Below, piece by piece: positions 13,745 to 21,300 of a stretch of DNA of 41,525 nt. Origin of the DNA: a virus; the IMG/VR virus record IMGVR_UViG_3300035199_000310, positions 1 to 41,525 of that record; one strand, written 5' to 3'. Each line of letters starts with the position of its first letter. Position 1 is the first letter of the stretch. The notes beneath the pieces were generated by a model. That model ran no database searches. It saw only the letters and a program-made list of their open reading frames with translations, and was not told where the DNA came from. The position numbers were made by a program, and so were the translations under genes.

Positions 13745-14154
13745 GCGACGAGTTCGATCCTGACGCAATCCTTAACGACTCTATCACCACTGAAGAGTAT
13801 GAGGGCAAGCGTCCCATGACCCCGGAGGGGGCCTACCCCGACAGCACCATCACGGATGTTCGTGCGTTTGAACCGCATGAGAAGTCCAAGGAGAAGGGTG
13901 TCGAGGCCAGAATTCTGGTTTCGTTTGAGAGTTCTAGTAGCGATGTGGAACTCTCTACCTGGGTTAACTACAAGCGACCGCTGAACGCTCGGTCAACCTA
14001 CGCCAAGTTGATCAAGGCTGTGTGGTCCGATGCCGATACTGCCAAGGGCAAGACGCCCAGGGATCTGATCGGCGAGACGGTCAACATCAATGTTTTCCAT
14101 GAGGATGGCGACTTCGGGGAGTGGGCTGAGTTCCGCTTCACTCCCGCTAACTAA
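13741..14154 (+). CDS. Possible ssDNA-binding-like (OB-fold/DUF669-like) protein
   Basis: The 137-aa acidic protein has a disordered start (MSDEFDPDAILNDSITTEEY) and then a beta-rich body ending in EFRFTPAN. The order (G.Y...I.DV..., ...VEARILVSFE..., ...NINVFHEDG) and its place after the polymerase resemble phage ssDNA-binding or DUF669 proteins, but no decisive motif is visible. The start is coupled to the previous gene. Confidence 0.6.
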   Translation: MSDEFDPDAILNDSITTEEYEGKRPMTPEGAYPDSTITDVRAFEPHEKSKEKGVEARILVSFESSSSDVELSTWVNYKRPLNARSTYAKLIKAVWSDADTAKGKTPRDLIGETVNINVFHEDGDFGEWAEFRFTPAN

Positions 14155-14169
14155 GTTTTCTATGTGAAT

Positions 14170-14223
14170 CTGGGTAAGGGGGTCTAAGGCACCTGGCGGC
14201 GCACTGGCTCCCCCTTATCCCAG
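14170..14223 (+). terminator. Intergenic hairpin
   Basis: CTGGGTAAGGGGG (14170-14182) pairs with CCCCCTTATCCCAG (14210-14223) with one bulge across a 27-nt loop. There is no T-run, so it is not a strong intrinsic terminator. It is followed by GTTCCTTTACCGAG, a near-copy of the motif in the loop of the 4280-4316 hairpin, and then by the next gene's start. Confidence 0.5.
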
Positions 14224-14244
14224 GTTCCTTTACCGAGAAATTAG

Positions 14245-14475
14245 ATGGAGCAAAGTCTAATTTATGACCCAGAGATCGTAAAGGCAGGGGGCTGTAGCTT
14301 TCTGTACCTACGAGATAGCAGCGGGGCGCGGTTCATCCGCGTGGACAACATTCTGTCCATCGTCCCCAACTTCCGTCTAGGCGGTTCCATGATCTTTATC
14401 GGGAACGCCGATAAAGCAATCACCGTGGAGCATGAGCCCCACGAAATCAAAGAATCCCTACCAAACGAGAATTAA
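14245..14475 (+). CDS. Small hypothetical protein
   Basis: The 76-aa product starts with ATG 14245, and its stop directly precedes the next ATG. It looks like a small beta protein (SFLYLRDSSGARFIRVDNIL, then SMIFIGNADKAITVEHEP). The ribosome site is weak (CCGAGAAA). No family was recognised. Confidence 0.6.
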   Translation: MEQSLIYDPEIVKAGGCSFLYLRDSSGARFIRVDNILSIVPNFRLGGSMIFIGNADKAITVEHEPHEIKESLPNEN

Positions 14476-15363
14476 ATGTCTGATGCCTTTTTACCGAAAC
14501 CAGACAAGCCTTACCCAGACTGGTCTAGGTTTCTCAAAGATGTTTGGATGCACGGCATGTCCGTTTCCAACATCAACCAGGACATTGCCAAGACTCACGT
14601 TAAGAGGGCGGCGCAGTCTATCGCTGAGGTGTTTACACGCCGAAACGAGGCCAGCAAAGTTCGCCCCTCTGCCTTCCTAGCTTGTGCTAGGCAAACCTAT
14701 TACAGCGTACAGGGGGAAGACTCGGGCAAGATGCCCGATAACATCGGCTCCACCTTCGCTGTGGGTCACCTACTGCATGAGCTGTCCTACGCCGCCGTTC
14801 AGTCGGCGCTGCCCCCAGGGTTCAAGGCCAGCACCGAGGTCAGGGTGTCGCTCCCTGAGTGGTGGCCAGAGGACGTAACTCGGTTTAATCAGGGCGGGCA
14901 TGTGGACATGACGATCAAGGCGGAGTCCTTCGGTGGCTACCTCGCCGAAGGTCAGCCCGCCGAGATGCTCATTGACTTTAAGACAATGGGCAGTTTTTCT
15001 TACAGGAAGCATGGCAAGACTGTTTGGGGTGAAGACCCCGACGCCTTCGGCTACCTTGCCCAGCTCGCTGTTTATGCCGATTCCTTGGGGATGCTTGAGA
15101 CCGGCGCGATCATCGCTGGGATCAACCGCGACTCGCTGACCAAGCCGTTGGCGCCCCGCTTCATCACCCCCGATGCTCTGAGGGCAGAGCTAGACCGGGT
15201 AAAGATTGCTGTCGATATGGCCGTAGAAGGCTGCGACCCAGGAGAGGAGTTTCTAGTTCGACATGGAAAAGATGCCTACTTCCAGTGCGGTAGAGGGGGA
15301 CGGCCAGGATACTGCGCCTTCCGAAAAGTCTGTGGAGACAACCCCACCAGAGAAGGAGACTGA
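14476..15363 (+). CDS. Cas4/RecB-like PD-(D/E)XK nuclease with Fe-S Cys set
   Basis: This 295-aa protein has the RecB-nuclease order: GHLLHE (97-102), D144 in GHVDM, D167-F-K169 in LIDFKTMG and Q196 in YLAQLAVYA. Cysteines at 70, 271, 280 and 286 are placed like the four Fe-S ligands of Cas4/AddB nucleases (one before the core, three after). It should be an exonuclease acting on single-stranded or flapped DNA ends in phage recombination or replication. It lies in the replication block; no Cas genes or CRISPR are present. Confidence 0.85.
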   Translation: MSDAFLPKPDKPYPDWSRFLKDVWMHGMSVSNINQDIAKTHVKRAAQSIAEVFTRRNEASKVRPSAFLACARQTYYSVQGEDSGKMPDNIGSTFAVGHLLHELSYAAVQSALPPGFKASTEVRVSLPEWWPEDVTRFNQGGHVDMTIKAESFGGYLAEGQPAEMLIDFKTMGSFSYRKHGKTVWGEDPDAFGYLAQLAVYADSLGMLETGAIIAGINRDSLTKPLAPRFITPDALRAELDRVKIAVDMAVEGCDPGEEFLVRHGKDAYFQCGRGGRPGYCAFRKVCGDNPTREGD

Positions 15364-15487
15364 GGGGGAGCAGCTCTTTTTGATTGATGAAATGGAAAAG
15401 CTACCCGACCTCGATCTTGTTAAAATCGGGCTGGCATCTATGGTTATCCTGCATCAGAGGGCAACCGATCCAGGGCAGTCTGAGTAA
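15263..15487 (+). CDS. Small acidic hypothetical protein (start uncertain)
   Basis: The frame encodes 74 aa from ATG 15263, which overlaps the nuclease gene by 101 bp. The N-terminal 38 residues are low-complexity (Ser/Thr/Glu/Pro). A better ribosome site, GAGGGGGAG at 15362-15370, lies before in-frame TTG 15380 (LIDEMEKLPDLDLVKIG...). The true gene may be a short 35-residue helix-forming protein. It ends before a terminator. Confidence 0.45.
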   Translation: MEKMPTSSAVEGDGQDTAPSEKSVETTPPEKETEGEQLFLIDEMEKLPDLDLVKIGLASMVILHQRATDPGQSE

Positions 15488-15520
15488 TACGGCCTCCAAT
15501 TACTCAAGCTAGTAAGCCGA

Positions 15521-15556
15521 TGCCGGGAGCGGCGCCCAACTCCCGGCACTTTTATT
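15521..15556 (+). terminator. Rho-independent terminator
   Basis: TGCCGGGAG (15521-15529) pairs perfectly with CTCCCGGCA (15540-15548) across a 10-nt loop, then CTTTTATT. This is a good intrinsic terminator between the replication block and the last rightward gene. Confidence 0.85.
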
Positions 15557-15565
15557 GGGGAGACA

Positions 15566-15856
15566 ATGGACTCAGTACAGCAGCTAGTCGCTGAGCGGGG
15601 CGCCGCCTATGGCCCGCCTGCGGAGAACCACACACGCACCGCGTACCTTTGGTCCGCGTACCTGCGCTCACGCTACAGCGAGACCAGGCCGGTTACTCCT
15701 GATGATGTATGCTTCATGAACATCCTACAGAAAGTTGCGCGCTGCATGAGCCAGGCGGGTCCAGGGCAAGACTCCCTAGAGGACATCAAGGGTTTCGCCG
15801 AGAATATTCTAATCATGCACGGCTACTCGAAGCCTTCGTCAGAGAAGTGCGGGTAG
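15566..15856 (+). CDS. DUF6378-like phage protein
   Basis: The 96-aa product follows GGGGAGAC. The pattern RGAAYGPPAENHTRTAYLWS, then VTPDDVCFMNILQKVARC and DSLEDIKGFAENIL matches my memory of DUF6378, a phage protein of unknown role. It is the last gene of the rightward arm. Its 3' end overlaps the convergent leftward gene at 15823 by 34 bp. Confidence 0.7.
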   Translation: MDSVQQLVAERGAAYGPPAENHTRTAYLWSAYLRSRYSETRPVTPDDVCFMNILQKVARCMSQAGPGQDSLEDIKGFAENILIMHGYSKPSSEKCG

Positions 15857-16017
15857 CGGCAGTTTAAACAAGGTAGGATAACCCCATCAGAGTTTCTATT
15901 TAATTGTGTCCCGCAGAAGAGGCAGCTCAATTCTTTTTCCGGCTCAATAAAAGAAGGCGTGAAACCTGTGGCTGTCTTTGTCAGGTCTTCTTTGTCCTTC
16001 TCAACTTTCTTGTTCAC
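15823..16017 (-). CDS. Small zinc-ribbon protein
   Basis: The 64-aa product is read leftward, with GGGAG before its ATG at 16017. Two CxxC pairs (CLFCG and CLNC) 17 residues apart form a zinc ribbon; the N-terminus is lysine-rich. It overlaps the previous leftward gene by 17 bp and converges on the DUF6378-like gene with a 34-bp overlap of 3' ends. It is the last gene of the long leftward run. Function is unknown. Confidence 0.7.
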   Translation of the reverse strand: MNKKVEKDKEDLTKTATGFTPSFIEPEKELSCLFCGTQLNRNSDGVILPCLNCRYPHFSDEGFE

Positions 16018-16423
16018 CGGAAAGCTCCCTCAACTCATTTAGATATTTACTCGCCCTGGTATGTAGGCGGTCTAGCTCGCGGTGAATCTCTTTATATGCG
16101 CCCGTCCGGGTAACATTGAATAGGGTTTCGCCGTAGCTCGCCCCCTCTGGGGAGGTGGCAACCCGAGAGAACAGGTCCCGCTCCAGCTCCACAAGCAGGG
16201 TGAACTCCTTGTGTCGAGCAAAGGCCAGGGCAGAAGTGATCAGCGTTACTTCAGGGTCAGCGGAGTCCAGGCCGAAGCGCCGAGCGTAATGCTTCGATAG
16301 GTCCAAGGTGGTTTTCTGGACGATGGCCAGCCCATCAATATCACCAAAGCGATCCCGCGCCATTTCCTCAACCGTAGGGAGGCGGCTCAATTCGTTAGCC
16401 GTTTTCTTAGCTGATAGCGTCAT
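16001..16423 (-). CDS. Helical hypothetical protein
   Basis: The best start is ATG 16423 (140 aa, MTLSAKKTANELSRLPTVEE), overlapping the ParB-like gene by 17 bp; the frame is open to 16501. It is predicted almost all-helical with a charged C-terminal helix (IHRELDRLHTRASKYLNELR). Its place after ParB-like and RuvC-like genes and its helicity allow a small terminase subunit, but no motif supports that firmly. Confidence 0.65.
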   Translation of the reverse strand: MTLSAKKTANELSRLPTVEEMARDRFGDIDGLAIVQKTTLDLSKHYARRFGLDSADPEVTLITSALAFARHKEFTLLVELERDLFSRVATSPEGASYGETLFNVTRTGAYKEIHRELDRLHTRASKYLNELRELSGEQES

Positions 16424-16859
16424 CGGATTCCCCGCTGGCGTAAGTAGCACGTTGACAAACTTGGACCTGCATGGCTGTTTGGAAATCAGGTATGAGTACA
16501 CAATCTACATGAGTATAACCTAATTGCTTTACGGCACTCAGGCGATTACTCCCACCCCAGATTGCATTCACTACGGGGCTATCGGGAATATTAGCGTTTC
16601 TATTTTTACCTGTTACTTGTACCTTCTTCACCGCTTCAAAGTAAGAAAGTATATCTTCTCTAGGTAGCCTAACCACGATAAGCGGGTTGAGCAGGCCGTG
16701 AGCCTCGATGGAGTCCTTTACCTCCTCCATGAAGATCGGCACGGTACTGACCGGAGCCCAGAGCGAGGCTACCGGCATCGAGCGTACCTCAAACGAGGTA
16801 ATCACCACATCAGAGTAGGAGAGGCGACTCGCCTTGGATTCTATCCTAAGTGGACTCAT
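16407..16859 (-). CDS. ParB-like domain protein
   Basis: The 150-aa protein has ParB N-terminal motifs: VKDSIEAHGLLNPLIVV (about 47-63) and GGSNRLSAVKQLGYTHVDCV (about 102-121), which form the nucleotide-binding ParB/Srx fold (the arginine in the GGxxRLxA box is present). There is no DNA-binding helix-turn-helix domain, so it is not a full partition ParB. Phage stand-alone ParB-like proteins occur near terminase and nuclease genes. It overlaps the RuvC-like gene by 14 bp. Confidence 0.75.
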   Translation of the reverse strand: MSPLRIESKASRLSYSDVVITSFEVRSMPVASLWAPVSTVPIFMEEVKDSIEAHGLLNPLIVVRLPREDILSYFEAVKKVQVTGKNRNANIPDSPVVNAIWGGSNRLSAVKQLGYTHVDCVLIPDFQTAMQVQVCQRATYASGESDDAIS

Positions 16860-17376
16860 TTAATTTCTCGGGATAAGTTAGCTCACTGAACATCAGGGCC
16901 GCAGCAAGCGTGGCATCATTCTCGTGTGAGGTACTACAGCTCTCACCACCCTTGGTCAGCCGCTTCACCGCAGCCTTTACGTCGGACTTCTTTGGAATAT
17001 ACTTCCGCGACCAAGGGATTTGAAGGATACGGGATACCCCACGCTTGAGTGAGATGGGGGAAGCGTGTTTAAATGGGATCTTATGCGCGTATGCCCAAGA
17101 AACAATGATCGACGATACCGCCCAGAGGAACGCAGTCGTCTTGATCTGCCCCATGATAAAGGGCGGCGTCTCGCTAGCGATTGCCTCGAATTTGTACTTG
17201 GCATGTAGGTGTATCAGCTCAGGCCATAGGAATTTTGTGAACATGAGGGGCGCGGTGGCCTTGCCTACGGACATGTTCTTGGAGAACAAGATTTCAAGGT
17301 GGGTGCCGTGCTCGGAGATATCTACGATGCTCAGCCCTAGATTACGGTAGCCGGGATCAACGCCAAGAATAATCAT
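16846..17376 (-). CDS. RuvC-like Holliday junction resolvase
   Basis: The 176-aa protein opens IILGVDPGYRNLG, giving the catalytic D7. E69 lies in ASETPP, and HENDA gives H151 and D154, so all four acidic/His positions of the RuvC family are present. Length fits the family (about 170). It would cut branched DNA, so it resolves recombination intermediates or trims branches before packaging. It is coupled to the LAGLIDADG gene by an ATGA overlap. Confidence 0.9.
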   Translation of the reverse strand: MIILGVDPGYRNLGLSIVDISEHGTHLEILFSKNMSVGKATAPLMFTKFLWPELIHLHAKYKFEAIASETPPFIMGQIKTTAFLWAVSSIIVSWAYAHKIPFKHASPISLKRGVSRILQIPWSRKYIPKKSDVKAAVKRLTKGGESCSTSHENDATLAAALMFSELTYPEKLNEST

Positions 17377-17807
17377 CTGATGCGCCCTCGCCGGTTCATG
17401 CGTGTAACGTGTTTAAAGATACGCTCGCGCTCTAGTATTACGTCGGGCGTTAGCCTCACCCGACCGCTTTTAGACATCGTCGAGATAAATTGGAGTGCCA
17501 GCTCTCCGCGCTTTTGTTTTAAACGAAGGTGAGGCAAGATACGAGTAAGAACTGGTTTCGCCTTAATCCCACTCAAGACCCAGCGCCAGAGTGTTCGATG
17601 TTGCTTGGGCGCGTTTCGGTTCGATAAAGAAACGCAGCCATAGAATTTGGAGACCAGCCAGTTCATAATATACTTATCGCAATTTGAAATACTTAGTCGA
17701 ACTATATAACGAGTAGCTTGATTGCGCGAATCACGCCAGCGGCTGACCGCGATGGAGCCATCAGCATCAACGAAGCCAGCGAGATAAGCCCAATCATTTT
17801 CAGTCAC
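17373..17807 (-). CDS. LAGLIDADG-type homing endonuclease
   Basis: The 144-aa product starts with GTG in a GTGA overlap. YLAGFVDADGSI at about residues 8-19 is the LAGLIDADG helix plus the catalytic acid. One copy suggests it works as a homodimer. The rest (WLVSKFYGCVS, WRWVLSGIKAKPVLTRILPH) fits the single-domain family. It has 4-bp overlaps with the genes on both sides. No intron or intein boundary was found, so it looks free-standing. Confidence 0.88.
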   Translation of the reverse strand: MTENDWAYLAGFVDADGSIAVSRWRDSRNQATRYIVRLSISNCDKYIMNWLVSKFYGCVSLSNRNAPKQHRTLWRWVLSGIKAKPVLTRILPHLRLKQKRGELALQFISTMSKSGRVRLTPDVILERERIFKHVTRMNRRGRIR

Positions 17808-18163
17808 TTAGTTCCTTGCCAACGGCTTTTTATACGTTTAAACAACTCCTTGGGGGAGGGCGCGATCCAGGTCAAGAGCCAGAGTAGGCCCGCAACGAAG
17901 GCGAGCCAAGCCGCCTGATCGACTAGCTGTCCGATCAATCCCCATACAGTTTGGGGCCGTTCGTCGGCGCTAGCTTTCGGCGGGTCAGGCACAACCGTCT
18001 CGGCAAGGAGATAGCCGCCTGCCGCGCCCGCCGCCGCGCCTCCGACGCCGCCAATTACCGCGCCGCTTACCGCGCCGCCTACCGCGCCGCCCAGGCGAGT
18101 CAGCGTCGAGCATCCCGTTAGAAGTATCAGTGCTAGTGCAGTACAAAGAGTTGTCGGCCTCAT
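17804..18163 (-). CDS. Glycine-zipper lipoprotein with C-terminal membrane span
   Basis: The 119-aa product has a signal peptide ending in the lipobox LTGC (C18). A glycine-zipper region follows (about 24-50, repeated GGAVGG/GAVIGG), then a hydrophobic span at about 84-102 (AWLAFVAGLLWLLTWIA). A lipoprotein gene next to a membrane coiled-coil gene resembles Rz/Rz1 spanin pairs, but the glycine zipper and second span are unlike short Rz1 lipoproteins. It may be part of the lysis cassette or an envelope-modifying protein. Confidence 0.75.
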   Translation of the reverse strand: MRPTTLCTALALILLTGCSTLTRLGGAVGGAVSGAVIGGVGGAAAGAAGGYLLAETVVPDPPKASADERPQTVWGLIGQLVDQAAWLAFVAGLLWLLTWIAPSPKELFKRIKSRWQGTK

Positions 18164-18393
18164 TTGTTCCCAGGCTCCTCAACTTTGGTTTCTATAACAG
18201 TCATGCGATGCTCGATCTCTAGCATGAAGGCAGCTAGATCACGGTCGCGGGCCTTGTTCTCCTCGTCGATCTGATCGACCTTCGACCAGAGCGTAGTCAG
18301 TAGAAACATCGTCACTGCCAGAAGGGCTCGGCTGATAATGGTGAACAGCCGTTCTTCCAGTGAGGGACGGGTGGGTTTAGTAGTCGTAGCCAT
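18160..18393 (-). CDS. Membrane coiled-coil protein, possible i-spanin or holin
   Basis: The 77-aa product has one membrane span (about 18-38, ending FLLTTLW) and then a charged coiled coil (VDQIDEENKARDRDLAAF... ). The cytosol-side start is basic. The layout fits an inner-membrane spanin of minimal size. Its 3' end overlaps the lipoprotein gene by 4 bp and its start overlaps the 1946-aa gene stop by one base. Confidence 0.6.
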   Translation of the reverse strand: MATTTKPTRPSLEERLFTIISRALLAVTMFLLTTLWSKVDQIDEENKARDRDLAAFMLEIEHRMTVIETKVEEPGNK

Positions 18394-21300
18394 TATTCAA
18401 GCGCCTGCTCCTGATGGTTCGCGACCATGCCTCGTAGCGTCGTAGCCAGCATTTGGACGTTTTGCATATACTTCTGCTTTATGACCGGATCGTCTGTTGC
18501 AGCAGCTTTAAGCTCCAACTTGCGCACCAAAGACTTGTAATTATGGTAGGCGTGGATGACCTCCGCCTTATGGCGAACCTTCCGAACACCCAATCCAAAG
18601 TCCGTGTCGGCCATTCGTTTCTCCATCGGAGTGTAGTCTACATAGGGAGACTGCTCCTCCTTTGAAGGTAGCCCGAAGTCAGCGCCTGCACTTTTGGCAG
18701 CTATGAGAGCCAGTTTAATTGGCCAGATAGCAGTGCGTGCGTCGTTCCAAGTATCAGGCTTCGCCATTCCGGTGCGGCCTCCCTGCGGAATGAAGCGAAC
18801 CCCGCCGCCCAGAATGGAGGCCAACCCGCCGAAGGACGTAAGCCCCGCATCTGTAATTTGATTCGTCATTACATTGGGATCGTAAGGGTGCATGTGGCTA
18901 TCGCCCATGCCCACACCACGCCCGATTGGAAGCGCGAGGTTATCGGCGAAGGCACCAATCATCATGGTAGCTTCCATATTGGCGTTTAGACGGCCAACAT
19001 CGAGGCGATAGTCGCCGAGCTTGAGGTGCGCGCGACCCTCATCTGTCGAGATGAGCTTCTTCTGTTTGATCGTATTAGCCAGCACGGATAGTTTGGAAGG
19101 GTCTTCCATAAACTTTGACCAGGCCCACGGCATGTAGTGCCGGGGGAAGGAATAGTAAAGGAAAACCCTTTTCAAGACGTTCCGCTCCGTGGGCGTCAGG
19201 CGCTCATACGGAACGTGGGCATTCTTTGTAATTTCAATGGCGCGCCCTAGTGAGTGACCTTCACGCACCAGGCCAAGGGCCGTCGAGGTACGGTTGATCG
19301 CCTCTGAAACTTCTCGTAGCTCTCCGGGCTCGCCGCCAAATGTACGGATGAGCTTGGCCAACCCCCGATGCCCCGCCCTATGCACTTCTTTATCGTCCAA
19401 CGCCTCCATTTTAAGCTTAACTAGGATATCAGGAACAGTGCGCGAGCCTCTACTCAGCGAAGAAGCAAAGGTGCCGTAGAGGCCCCTGTCTGCGGCTTCG
19501 CGTAGGAAGTCCGACATGGCCAGCTCGCCGCCATCAGGTAGGGGGAGGAACATATCGGGGACGCGGTCAATACCATACGCTTGAAATTCTTTTGCAGTTG
19601 CTTGATCCATGACGGCGCCGCCACGTTTAACGGCGTTCATCGCCGTAAGGCGGGCCATTCGGATGCCTCCCCTAAATTCGGAGGCTGGGATACCCATTAG
19701 ATCAGGCATGATATCAGCATGTCTGATGAAATTAGTATCGCCCCAAAGCAATTTAAAGGTATCAATGTAACTAACAATCAGATTCTTAGGTGAGACACCC
19801 GCCATGCTTGCTTGGAAGACGCCGGACGCCAGGTTAGCAACGTGGAAAGGTACCCGAAAAACAGTCTGGAAAGACTTAATCATATAGTTAATACTATCGA
19901 AGTTACGCCAGGCGGCAGGTGTAACCTGAATCGTCTGGGCCGCAGTCTTCGTTGCTCCTAGAATGATATTTTTGGCGCCGTAGACAACGTGCTGCCCCAC
20001 AAGGTCATAGATATTTCCAGAAGTGCCGTAGGGCACCTGCATCATGTCGGATGCTTTGGAGAATTTCCTATCCAGGTCAGAACGAACTGATGCGCGCACG
20101 AATGATTGGGCAGCGGTAGGCAGTACGTCTCCGAGATTCGTGCTCGGCTTCCCTAGTTGCAAGAAACCGAAGCCCGTTTCCATGTCCATAGCGGCAGGGA
20201 TCTTGAGCTGCCTACCATCAGAAGCCTCTACAAGAACATAGGCAGGTTTCCCAGCCTTCAGGAACTTAGCTTGACGAGTAACCGTAGCCTGTCGGCGGCC
20301 TTCAGGTAAGTCTTTGTATACGACCTCATCACTCATGTAAGCGGGCTTAATCGGATTTCCCGCATCATCCAAGACCGCGACTACCTTGCCCCCGAAGGCC
20401 AGGATGTCGCCGTCCGCAGTTGTGCCTGCCTTCAAGAAAGCCTCAAAATACTTCTCAAGGGAATCGTTGTTATTCGCGTTGGCAAGCCTTGTCAATGTAT
20501 TAAGGATCGGGTCTTCGACGAGGCGCTTGCCCGTCCATTTAAGCTTTTTTCTTACGCCCTTAACCACCAGACCTTCCTTCTGCATGATCTCATCGAGATC
20601 GTTAAACCACTGGCGCATCGGCGTTCCGGCGCCGCCTCCCTGCAAGACCTCCTCAGGAAGATCGGCCAGGTGCTTAGGCTGCTGGCCCGCGATGATCTGG
20701 CGCAGGGATTCGTGAACATCGTTAAGTGTCTCAATCGACATCGAGTCGTGGTGTCGAGCAAAGTGCGACGAGCTTTTATCGGTAAGACGCATTAGAATTT
20801 GATTACCCAGCTCGTCATGATCCATGCTACCGAGAACACGGGCGACGACTTGGCTAGACGCAGTGTTGAAGTAGCGCCCCACATACCCAATTGGGGAGCC
20901 GGGAACATACTGACCAGAACGCCGGGCGGCGACAAAGATATTCTTGCTGACATGGCGCATACCTTGGAGCATTTTTGTAAGTGGCTCAGGCATATTGGCC
21001 AAGACCATCTTGTTGATCTCGCCGCCCATCATGGTTAGTGATTCGGAAATACTTTCCAAAATCTCTGGAGGTATATCCGGCACCACATCTTTATGCTTGT
21101 GCATATTAAGCCACTTGACCATCTCCTTGAGATTTATGCTGGCAGAGCCATACGCCTGTGCCCAATCTGAGAGTTGCTTTCGCACGAGAGGTGACTGAAC
21201 AAGCCCGGCAGTTTCCGTGAGGTCGTCCAAGAAGAGATTTTCGGCGCGTTGGAATTCTACTGGACTGGGCTTCTGCGGCTCCAGTCTCGGTACATTGGCG

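Noticed and set aside
16001-16423. Small terminase subunit assignment
   Set aside because: It is helical and of suitable size, but there is no diagnostic motif and it is far from the large subunit gene.
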